This document shows, piece by piece, positions 27,511-35,496 of a stretch of 39,487 bases of DNA. A program made the translations under genes and the position numbers. Each line of letters starts with the position of its first letter. The stretch's first letter is position 1. This stretch comes from Erysipelotrichia bacterium (GTDB lineage Bacteria; Bacillota_I; Bacilli_A; Erysipelotrichales; Erysipelotrichaceae): positions 1 through 39,487 of the forward strand of contig JAAZKG010000006.1 of assembly GCA_012799935.1 (NCBI GenBank), read 5' to 3'. The notes below the pieces were generated by a model. That model did not search any database. It saw only the letters and a list, made by a program, of their open reading frames with translations, and was not told where the DNA came from.

Positions 27511-28329
27511 TTAATATGACAAGATTTCGTAACCATCTTCAGTTACTAAAACCATATGTTCCCATTGAGCCGAAGGTCTTTTGTCTTTAGTGTAAGCAGT
27601 CCATCCATCGATTGTCGAAATTCTAATGGCACTTTTTTTCATATTAAGCATTGGTTCAATGGTAAAAATCATCCCTGGCGCTAATATCATACCACTATTC
27701 TTTTTCCCATAATGGAAAACAAATGGTTCTTCATGAAATTCTAAACCAATACCGTGTCCACCAAAATCTCTTACAACTTTGTAGCCATTTTTTAAAGCAT
27801 GTCGTTCAATGTAATAACCAATATCTCCCAAGTAACCATAAGGTTTAACTTGTTCAAGTCCAATTTCTAAGCATTCTTTACAAACCCTAACAAGTCTTTC
27901 TTTTTCAGGAGTTGTTTGACCAATAATAAACATTCTACTAGCATCTGAATAATAACCGTTGTAGATTGTTGATACATCGACATTGACAATCATTCCTTCT
28001 TTTAAAACCGTATTTTTATTAGGAATTCCATGACAAACAACATCATCTATTGATACACAGACATGCTTTGGAAAGCCACCATATTTGTATGGTGCACAAA
28101 TTGCTCCTTGTGATTCAGTGTATTCTTTAACCCAATTATTTATTTGTTCAGTTGTAATTCCTTCCTTTATTCTTTCAGCAACATAATCTAATACTGCTGT
28201 ATTTATTTTGGCACTTTCTCTAATGCCTTGAATTTGTTCTTCTGTTTTAATTAGTTCATCTCTAGGTACATTTAAATGACCTTCTTCTCTGAGCTGCTGT
28301 AGTTTTTTTAAAACCTTTTCTCTATTCAT
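27511..28329 (-). CDS. map: Methionine aminopeptidase type I
   Basis: CVSIDDVVCHGIPN; NVDVSTIYNGYYSDASRMF; FGGHGIGLEFHEEPFVFHYG; FTIEPML. Confidence 0.95.
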   Translation of the reverse strand: MNREKVLKKLQQLREEGHLNVPRDELIKTEEQIQGIRESAKINTAVLDYVAERIKEGITTEQINNWVKEYTESQGAICAPYKYGGFPKHVCVSIDDVVCHGIPNKNTVLKEGMIVNVDVSTIYNGYYSDASRMFIIGQTTPEKERLVRVCKECLEIGLEQVKPYGYLGDIGYYIERHALKNGYKVVRDFGGHGIGLEFHEEPFVFHYGKKNSGMILAPGMIFTIEPMLNMKKSAIRISTIDGWTAYTKDKRPSAQWEHMVLVTEDGYEILSY

Positions 28330-29122
28330 TAGCAGGCTCCTCTATGTAGTAAGAACCATTAACTCCAAAAAGTGTAACTCCCCTTTTAATATTGCCAGTG
28401 ATTAAATTAGGTTCACCTTTTATAACTAAATCATCCACAATATAGACGCCTTTTGAAATTTTATAATCAGCAGCTGATGGAACAATTGTCGTCAAACCAT
28501 TATAAGTTGGAATTGTTCCAGTAATTAATTGTCCATTAACATATGCTGTATATCCTTTTAGAATATCTGCTTCTGTCGCTGTTGCATTTGTGGTGTCGAT
28601 ATCTTTCATTGTTCCAGCAACTAATTGTCCACGAATATATGCTGTTTTTCCTTCTTTGATATCAGCTGCTGTTGCGGTACAACCAGTTGTCAACATATAA
28701 CCATTTTGTTCATATGCTGTTTTAATATCTGCTGCCATTTTATTTTTAAAGACGAAAAATGAAATAGTTGCTCCAACAAGCACGCATATTAATCCTAAGG
28801 TAAAAGCATTTTTGAAATAGCTTGGTGTAACGTATTCGTATTCGTCGTCAGCATCATAATATTCTTCGTATTCTTCGGTCTTTTCAGGTTCTATTTTTTC
28901 TTCTTTAGCCAAAGGTGCCATTTCTTCAACAACTTCTTCAGTTTTTTCTTCAATTGTTTTTTCTAATATTTCCTCATTTTCAGTTGAATATATTTGGACT
29001 CCAAACTTTTCTCTAACATCATCAATTTCTCTGGTTTCTTCACTTGAAAGTACACGATAGTTTTTAGCCTCATCGTTTTCAACTTTTTTAGCAACATTTC
29101 TTCCTTTTTTAAAAAATCTCAT
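28322..29122 (-). CDS. Type II membrane protein with phage-tail-like ATA.AD..KGKTAY.NGQL..GT repeats
   Basis: Glu-rich N-terminus, TM LGLICVLVGATISFFVF, two repeats, and C-terminal LITGNIKRGVTLFGVNGSY. Confidence 0.75.
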   Translation of the reverse strand: MRFFKKGRNVAKKVENDEAKNYRVLSSEETREIDDVREKFGVQIYSTENEEILEKTIEEKTEEVVEEMAPLAKEEKIEPEKTEEYEEYYDADDEYEYVTPSYFKNAFTLGLICVLVGATISFFVFKNKMAADIKTAYEQNGYMLTTGCTATAADIKEGKTAYIRGQLVAGTMKDIDTTNATATEADILKGYTAYVNGQLITGTIPTYNGLTTIVPSAADYKISKGVYIVDDLVIKGEPNLITGNIKRGVTLFGVNGSYYIEEPANE

Positions 29123-29133
29123 ATTGCTACCTC

Positions 29134-29643
29134 CTAATGTCCATCATAAGTTCCAACAATGTTGAAAATCATGACACCTTTTTTAATATTTTTAGGCAAT
29201 AAGTTACTATCCCCTTTGACTATTAAGTCACTGCTCAAATACCCCCCACCTTCAAATGAAATTGGTCTACCAGTAGGAGAAATTGTTCTGCCAGAAATTT
29301 TAGGAAGTGTACCAACTACTAACTCTCCGTTAACATATGCTGTTTTACCTTGCAAAATTACATTTGAAGTAGCTGTTGCTCCACTGGTATCAAAAACAAC
29401 CGCTGTACCATTTAAAAGTTCTCCATTAGAATAAGCTGTTTTACCAAGCGCAATATCTTCTGGAGTAGCTGTTGCATCAGTTGTTAAGACATATCCTTCA
29501 TCAAGCATTTCATTTAAAACTGTTTTCTCTAAAATAATATGAGTCAAATAATAGCCACCACTTATTCCTAACAAAAGCGCTGAAACAGCAATAGTTATCA
29601 TTCCAATAATAATCTTTTTATTCGCGAATTCTAAAGCATCCAT
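29134..29643 (-). CDS. Paralogous membrane protein with phage-tail-like repeats
   Basis: TM IIIGMITIAVSALLLGISGGYYL; TDATATPEDIALGKTAYSNGELLNGT and ATATSNVILQGKTAYVNGELVVGT; C-terminal NLLPKNIKKGVMIFNIVGTY. Confidence 0.75.
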   Translation of the reverse strand: MDALEFANKKIIIGMITIAVSALLLGISGGYYLTHIILEKTVLNEMLDEGYVLTTDATATPEDIALGKTAYSNGELLNGTAVVFDTSGATATSNVILQGKTAYVNGELVVGTLPKISGRTISPTGRPISFEGGGYLSSDLIVKGDSNLLPKNIKKGVMIFNIVGTYDGH

Positions 29644-29729
29644 AAATAACACTCTCCTTGCAGGTTTAATTATAATACAATTAGTTTAAAAAATGAATAA
29701 ATCCCATTTAATCACATAATCACAAGAAA

Positions 29730-29749
29730 AACGGCTTTAAATAGCCGTT
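29730..29749 (-). terminator. Intrinsic terminator after the AAA ATPase gene
   Basis: AACGGCT ... AGCCGTT with T-rich tail on the minus strand. Confidence 0.78.
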
Positions 29750-29761
29750 ATTTTCATTAAC

Positions 29762-30862
29762 CTAAAATTTTTGTGATTTAGCTAAATAATAGTTTTTATA
29801 ATTTATATCATCTGTCACATCTTTAATAACATTGAAATATTCTGGAATAATTACTTCCTCATTTTCACTTGGAATTTGAACACTCAATAATGCTTTGGTT
29901 TTATCAAAGGCAAAGATATCCAACTTAAAGAAACGACTTTTTTCAATAAAACCATATCTTTCTTTATCCACGATATTTAATTGATGGTTAATTTCAACCG
30001 AATAATCTGTATATTGTTTTTCTGAGATAATCCTATCTCTTTTTATTCTAGTATTGGGAGTTAATTGAGTTGCTTCGGAATAATAGAAAATTGTATTGCC
30101 ATCTTTTTCTCTTCTTCGAATTCTCTTTTCAATTCCTTCAGGTGATTTAAGATAATGTTGAAGAATATGAACATAAGAAACATTAGTTTCACTTTTAACT
30201 TTTTCAATTATTTCATCATTTATTTCTACTAAATATTTTTTAAATATTTCAATTGGTTTTTCATCACCTAAATAGGTGAAGACTGCTTGAATTGCTTTTC
30301 TAAGCTTTACTTCAAAATCAGTTTCATTAGTAATAACTACTCTGTTAGGATGAGCTGACCAACTTTTTAAAATTGTATCATCAACTTTTCTAGCATCCTC
30401 AATAGATTCATATCTAGCTGCGTTATTAGAAAGAGTATAAGCTTCTTCGGCGCCTTTAGCACTAGTTACTAAATGCATTACTAAATCATATCTATCAAGT
30501 ATCTGTTGTTCATTTAAATTAAATCCTTTTAATATTTCAGCAAACTCGTTTTCTGAAACATAACCTTTATTATCTAAAATACCTCTATCAATAAAGACTA
30601 ATACTTTTTCTCCTTCAATTTCTTCAGCTGCTTGATTGCATAATTCTTCCTTTTTTAACTGTAAAGCAATGCAATACTTTTGAAATTGATACATTCCCAT
30701 AGTTGCTGGTGAAATACCACCTGAGATTAAATCGGTAGCTGATTCATTGGCAATTATTACACGATAACCCCTTTCAGCAAAAACTTCTTCTGCTCTACTC
30801 ATAAAAGTTGTTTTTCCACTACAAGGCCCACCTGTAAATACTATTCTCTTAATACTTTTCAT
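29762..30862 (-). CDS. AAA_28 P-loop ATPase/GTPase fused to a CYTH-like domain
   Basis: Walker A FTGGPCSGKTTF; FIDRGILDNKGY; C-terminal RIRRREKDGNTIFYYSEATQL...TRIKRDRIISEKQYTDY is CYTH-like. Confidence 0.8.
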   Translation of the reverse strand: MKSIKRIVFTGGPCSGKTTFMSRAEEVFAERGYRVIIANESATDLISGGISPATMGMYQFQKYCIALQLKKEELCNQAAEEIEGEKVLVFIDRGILDNKGYVSENEFAEILKGFNLNEQQILDRYDLVMHLVTSAKGAEEAYTLSNNAARYESIEDARKVDDTILKSWSAHPNRVVITNETDFEVKLRKAIQAVFTYLGDEKPIEIFKKYLVEINDEIIEKVKSETNVSYVHILQHYLKSPEGIEKRIRRREKDGNTIFYYSEATQLTPNTRIKRDRIISEKQYTDYSVEINHQLNIVDKERYGFIEKSRFFKLDIFAFDKTKALLSVQIPSENEEVIIPEYFNVIKDVTDDINYKNYYLAKSQKF

Positions 30863-30963
30863 CCGTTTTTCTCCTAACACTATCAATTTTATAACAAATC
30901 CCCATTATTTCAAGATAATCAGTCATCTGGATATTCATAGTAGTCTATTATCATTATATTTTT

Positions 30964-31854
30964 CTAATGCTCTTCACATATTATTTCTATCGCTTTTTCC
31001 ATAACTTCTATTTTTGCATTTTGTGGATCTCCCCCATATTCACCATCTAAAGTCCATGGTACTTGTTCATCAAAAATAAATTCTATGTTATTAGTTTTAA
31101 ATATTTTAACTAAATCATTATCCCCTTTACCAGAAACAAGATAGGTTGTTATATTGCTTAATTCAATCAAATCCTTTGGCGCTTTTACTAGTGTCACTTC
31201 AAAAAGACCATCATCTAATAATACATCTTGATTTGATAAATTATACAGACTTCCAACTGACAAAGTATTTGTTACCATACCAAAGATATATTCATCTTCA
31301 GAAATGCTATCATCTACTACTATTTTCACTTTGTAAGTTTTCATTGAAGTTAATGAATTTATTCCTTGCAAAAAATAAGCCACCTTGCCTAAAAGATTTT
31401 TCATTTCCTGAGTAGTAACATACGATACATCAGTAAACACCCCAAAAGCAGCCACATAAAGAAAATATTCATTATTAAATTTACCTATATCTATTTTCCT
31501 AGGTTTTCCTTTCATTGCTAATATTGCAGCCTTTTTCATATCTTTTGGCAAATCTAAGCTAGTCGCAAAGTCATTAACTGATCCTGCTGGAATATAACCT
31601 AAAGTTTTATTGTAGTTTGATTTTATCAATCCATTTATTACTTCATGTAAAGTGCCATCTCCACCAGAACAAATAATTTTGTCATATTTATTTGCTCGTT
31701 TTCTCACTATTTTATATGCTTCTTTAGCTTTTTGAGTAGCATGAACTGTCAATTTAACCTTTTTTTCACTACTAAAATAGTTGAGTATGCTCCACAAATT
31801 ATTTTTGATTTGTAGTTGACCTGCAACGGGGTTATAAATAAATAATATTTTCAT
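30964..31854 (-). CDS. Diacylglycerol kinase family lipid kinase
   Basis: FIYNPVAGQ; ICSGGDGTLHEVINGL; YIPAGSVNDFATSLDLP. Confidence 0.93.
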   Translation of the reverse strand: MKILFIYNPVAGQLQIKNNLWSILNYFSSEKKVKLTVHATQKAKEAYKIVRKRANKYDKIICSGGDGTLHEVINGLIKSNYNKTLGYIPAGSVNDFATSLDLPKDMKKAAILAMKGKPRKIDIGKFNNEYFLYVAAFGVFTDVSYVTTQEMKNLLGKVAYFLQGINSLTSMKTYKVKIVVDDSISEDEYIFGMVTNTLSVGSLYNLSNQDVLLDDGLFEVTLVKAPKDLIELSNITTYLVSGKGDNDLVKIFKTNNIEFIFDEQVPWTLDGEYGGDPQNAKIEVMEKAIEIICEEH

Positions 31855-31917
31855 AATACTCTCCCTAGTTCTATTCTATTTCTTTTTTTTGCTTATTACA
31901 AACTTTATCTCGATATA

Positions 31918-31926
31918 TGATAAAAT
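31918..31926 (+). promoter_or_regulatory. Extended -10 promoter of the barnase/barstar operon
   Basis: TG-A-TAAAAT. Confidence 0.45.
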
Positions 31927-31957
31927 GTAAGAGATAGCTATTAGGAGGAAAAGTTTT

Positions 31958-32449
31958 TTGAAAAATTCAACAATAAAAAATTTAAAGAAAATTATTATCT
32001 TTGTTGTTGTTCTGTTTATTGTCTGGGGAGTATTTTGGCTTCAAAACAATTTTGATAAGTTTTTTGAAAAACCTAATATTCCAAAACAAACTCAAACATC
32101 AATTGATGAAAACCAAAGTTATTTTGACAAAGAAAATGTCGCCCTTTATATTCACACTTATGGGCACTTACCAAATAACTATGTAACTAAAAAAGAAGCA
32201 ACTGAAGCTGGTTGGAGTGGTGGTTCAATAGAAGAATATTTGCCTGGAAAAGCAATTGGGGGTGATGTTTTCTCTAATAGAGAAAAACTGCTTCCAATAA
32301 AAGATGGTCGTATCTATTATGAATGCGACATCGACACCAATGGTCAAAGTTCTCGAGGAGCAAAACGAATTGTTTTTTCTAACGATGGTCTAATTTATTA
32401 TACCGATGACCATTATGAATCATTTGAATTATTATATGGAGAAGAATAA
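31958..32449 (+). CDS. Barnase-family ribonuclease, N-terminally membrane-anchored
   Basis: TTG start with AGGAGG SD; TYGHLPNNYVTKKEATEAGWSGG...PGKAIGGDVFSNREKLLP...YYECDIDTNGQSSRGAKRIVFSNDGLIYYTDDHYESF retains barnase E73, R83/R87 and H102 equivalents. Confidence 0.95.
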   Translation: MKNSTIKNLKKIIIFVVVLFIVWGVFWLQNNFDKFFEKPNIPKQTQTSIDENQSYFDKENVALYIHTYGHLPNNYVTKKEATEAGWSGGSIEEYLPGKAIGGDVFSNREKLLPIKDGRIYYECDIDTNGQSSRGAKRIVFSNDGLIYYTDDHYESFELLYGEE

Positions 32450-32451
32450 CT

Positions 32452-32721
32452 ATGAATATATATATATTAAATGGGAAAATGTTTACTACTAAAAAAGAAG
32501 CATATTCCTATCTAAAAAGGATTTTACCCTTACCTACTTACTTTTCAAATAATCTTGACAGTTTATATGATTGTTTAGTAGATTATCTTCAAAATGCTAC
32601 TATCATTTTAATTAATCAAAAAGACCTTCTTGATAATTTGAATGACTACGGGAAAAATATCATTGATGTTTTTGAAGATGTGACTAAAAATGTTGAAAAC
32701 TTTACCTTTATAAAACAATAA
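32452..32721 (+). CDS. Barstar-family ribonuclease inhibitor
   Basis: LPTYFSNNLDSLYDCLVDYLQ matches barstar LPEYYGENLDALWDCLTGW (Asp35/Asp39 equivalents); 2 nt after the barnase stop. Confidence 0.94.
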   Translation: MNIYILNGKMFTTKKEAYSYLKRILPLPTYFSNNLDSLYDCLVDYLQNATIILINQKDLLDNLNDYGKNIIDVFEDVTKNVENFTFIKQ

Positions 32722-32742
32722 AACCAAGCGCTGCTTGGTTTT
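32720..32742. terminator. Bidirectional intrinsic terminator
   Basis: Perfect AAAACCAAGC gct GCTTGGTTTT. Confidence 0.88.
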
Positions 32743-32754
32743 AGTCTTTTAAAG

Positions 32755-33822
32755 TTATTCTTCAAATAATTTTTTAAGATTTACATCAAATGGAGGATAA
32801 ACAATTCCTTTCTCTGTAACAAATCCGGTTAATAGACTATGTTCAGTTACATCAAAAGCAGGATTGTAACACTTCACTTTTTTTGGAGCCATTGGTTGCT
32901 GATACCACTTTTCTGCTATCTCACTAGGGTCTCTTAATTCTATTTCGATATGATTGCCATCAGGACAATTCATATCAATTGTACTTGTTGGACCCAGTGA
33001 ATAGATTGGTATCCCATAATGCTTGGCCAAAATAGCTAATGTGCTTGTGCCGATTTTATTGGCAAAATCTCCATTAGCTGCAATTCTATCACAACCAACA
33101 AAACAAACATTAATCCAGCCGTTTTTCATCACGATACTAGCCATACTATCACAAATTAATGTTACATCTACTCCTGCTTTTTGCAGTTCTAGAGTTGTAA
33201 GTCTTGCCCCCTGTAGTAAAGGTCTAGTTTCATTAGCAAAAACTTTAAAATCATATCCTCTTTGTTTTCCCAAAATTAAAGGTCCAATAGCTGTTCCCCT
33301 ACTAGTAGCTAACGGTCCAGTGTTACAAATAGTTAAAACTCCATCACCATCTTCAAGTAAAGTCAATCCATACTCACAGATTTTCAAACACATTTCTTTG
33401 TCTTCGCGATGAATTTCTTTAGCTTCTAAACCGATTAATCTTACTATTTCCTTAACATCTTTATCCTTATTTTCCAAAACCACTTTATCAATTCTATTTA
33501 AGGCCCATGGCAGGTTTACTGCTGTTGGCCTAGAAGAATTTAAATATTCTTTATCTTCGGTAAATTTTTGATAAAACTGTTCAAAAGGTAAATTGTCATA
33601 TTGTTGAGTTAAAACATACATTGAATATCCCGCAAAAATTCCAATTGCTGGAGCTCCTCTAATCTGAAGTTTTTTTATCGCTTGATATAAATCTTCTAAC
33701 TGATTTAAGTGTAAGTAAACTTCATTGTTTGGAAGTTGTACTTGGTCAATGATAATTATTTCTTTTTCATCTTCACTTAACTCAACATTTTCAAAAAAAC
33801 TCCCTGGTTTTAAATCAATCAT
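32755..33822 (-). CDS. mtnA: S-methyl-5-thioribose-1-phosphate isomerase (or related aldose-1-phosphate isomerase)
   Basis: [78 protein letters not shown]. Confidence 0.93.
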   Translation of the reverse strand: MIDLKPGSFFENVELSEDEKEIIIIDQVQLPNNEVYLHLNQLEDLYQAIKKLQIRGAPAIGIFAGYSMYVLTQQYDNLPFEQFYQKFTEDKEYLNSSRPTAVNLPWALNRIDKVVLENKDKDVKEIVRLIGLEAKEIHREDKEMCLKICEYGLTLLEDGDGVLTICNTGPLATSRGTAIGPLILGKQRGYDFKVFANETRPLLQGARLTTLELQKAGVDVTLICDSMASIVMKNGWINVCFVGCDRIAANGDFANKIGTSTLAILAKHYGIPIYSLGPTSTIDMNCPDGNHIEIELRDPSEIAEKWYQQPMAPKKVKCYNPAFDVTEHSLLTGFVTEKGIVYPPFDVNLKKLFEE

Positions 33823-33823
33823 A

Positions 33824-34594
33824 TTACTCCTTTTCAATCAATAACTTAATAGCTTCAATAGCTACTCTGATTGCCAAATCTGTGTCATGATGTTGAATAT
33901 TTTCCAGATTGGCTTTAGCTCTTTCTTGGTTAGCAACAACTAGAAAACAAGACCCAACTTTTACTTTCAAATAATTAGCAACGATAAATAAGGCTGCCGA
34001 TTCCATTTCTGAAGCAACAGCACCAAGTTTTAACCAAGCGTCCCACTTTCTTAATAGTTCTTGACCATTTGGCAAAGTTTCAGGACGATGTTGACCATAA
34101 AAAGAATCTTTACAATGAACTACACCTGCATGATAAGTAACACCTAAATTTTTACTAGCTTGAATTAAGGCATTTGTAATATCTAAGTCAGCTACTGCTG
34201 GATATTCTATTGGTGCATATTCTTTAGTTGTTCCTTCTGATCTTATTGCTCCAGTTGCTACAACAACATCTCCACCCATAACATCAAGTTGCATACCGCC
34301 ACAAGTACCAACTCTAATAAAAGTCTTAGCTCCACATTTTACCAACTCTTCTAAAGCAATTGAAGCACTAGGACCACCAATTCCAGTAGAAGTTACTGAT
34401 ACTTTTTTACCATTAATATAACCTGTGTAAGTAACATATTCTCTATTATCACCAACAAGTTTAGCATCATCAAAATATTTGGCTATTTTTTCACATCTTT
34501 TTGGATCACCAGGCAAAATTACATATTCTCCAACATCACCTAAACCTACGCCAATATGGTACTCTTTACCCGTTCCTTTTGCATAATTAGTCAT
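33824..34594 (-). CDS. Nucleoside phosphorylase, uridine phosphorylase-like
   Basis: [59 protein letters not shown]. Confidence 0.9.
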   Translation of the reverse strand: MTNYAKGTGKEYHIGVGLGDVGEYVILPGDPKRCEKIAKYFDDAKLVGDNREYVTYTGYINGKKVSVTSTGIGGPSASIALEELVKCGAKTFIRVGTCGGMQLDVMGGDVVVATGAIRSEGTTKEYAPIEYPAVADLDITNALIQASKNLGVTYHAGVVHCKDSFYGQHRPETLPNGQELLRKWDAWLKLGAVASEMESAALFIVANYLKVKVGSCFLVVANQERAKANLENIQHHDTDLAIRVAIEAIKLLIEKE

Positions 34595-34715
34595 AAGATT
34601 ATCTCTCCTTTATATTTTTTTAGTACTTATTAATTATATCACATATTACAAAATGAGATATAATAAGTATATAGTTGATTAATATACAAATATCAATAGA
34701 TAAGGAGGGCAAATT

Positions 34716-35465
34716 ATGCATAATAATATTCTTTATCAAATGATTTTTAAAAGAAAATCATTTCACTTATTTAGATGCGAGACTTTTCCTATCAGCAAAC
34801 AAGAAATTGATGATATTTACAATTTTTATAATTCACTAACCCCCTTAATGGAAAATATAAAAACAGAAATCAATATAATTGAATCTCATACTTCTGGTTG
34901 TAAAGTAGGAAATGAATACACTATCATGTTTTATAGTGAAACTAAAGATAATTATCTGACAAATATTGGATATCTTGGAGAAATGTTAGATTTATACCTT
35001 GTTTCAAAAAACATCGGAACTCTTTGGTATGGTTTGGGGAGAACCGGTGAAAAGAAATTGAATGATTTAGATTTTGTCATTATGATGGGTATTTCTAAAG
35101 TCAGTGATGACAGTTTTAGAAAAAATATTTTTAATGCCAACAGAAAGCCTTTAGAGCAAATTTGGACTGGTGAATATCTTCCAATTTCCAATGTTGTGAG
35201 GTTTGCTCCTAGTGCCTGTAATAATCAGCCTTGGACAGTAGAAAACATTGATAATTGTCTTAATGTCTACCGTAACCATAAAGGACGAGTGTTTGGAATT
35301 CTGCCTCCAAAATTTTCATTTTTCTTTACTAGAATTGATATGGGAATCTTTCTTGCCTTTATAGAAGTCTGTTTAATCCACGAAAAAATTTCCTTTGAAA
35401 AAGAAATCTTTGTTGATGAAGAAGTAGTTGATAGGGCATTACTTGCTAAATACTACCTAAAGTAA
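34716..35465 (+). CDS. Nitroreductase-like protein (putative TM nitroreductase family)
   Basis: FKRKSFHLFR start; LGEMLDLYLVSKNIGTLWYGLGR; RFAPSACNNQPW; GIFLAFIEV. Confidence 0.75.
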   Translation: MHNNILYQMIFKRKSFHLFRCETFPISKQEIDDIYNFYNSLTPLMENIKTEINIIESHTSGCKVGNEYTIMFYSETKDNYLTNIGYLGEMLDLYLVSKNIGTLWYGLGRTGEKKLNDLDFVIMMGISKVSDDSFRKNIFNANRKPLEQIWTGEYLPISNVVRFAPSACNNQPWTVENIDNCLNVYRNHKGRVFGILPPKFSFFFTRIDMGIFLAFIEVCLIHEKISFEKEIFVDEEVVDRALLAKYYLK

Positions 35466-35468
35466 AGA

Positions 35469-35486
35469 GAGAATCAATTGATTCTC
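35469..35486 (+). terminator. Palindromic hairpin after the nitroreductase-like gene
   Basis: GAGAATCAATTGATTCTC followed by a T-rich stretch. Confidence 0.55.
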
Positions 35487-35496
35487 CCTAGCCTTT

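Noticed and set aside
29626-29635. Palindrome ATTCGCGAAT
   Set aside because: Lies inside a CDS, matches no known operator, and is short enough to be chance.
33023-33412. 129-aa plus-strand ORF
   Set aside because: Antisense within mtnA; composition is typical of a spurious opposite-strand frame.
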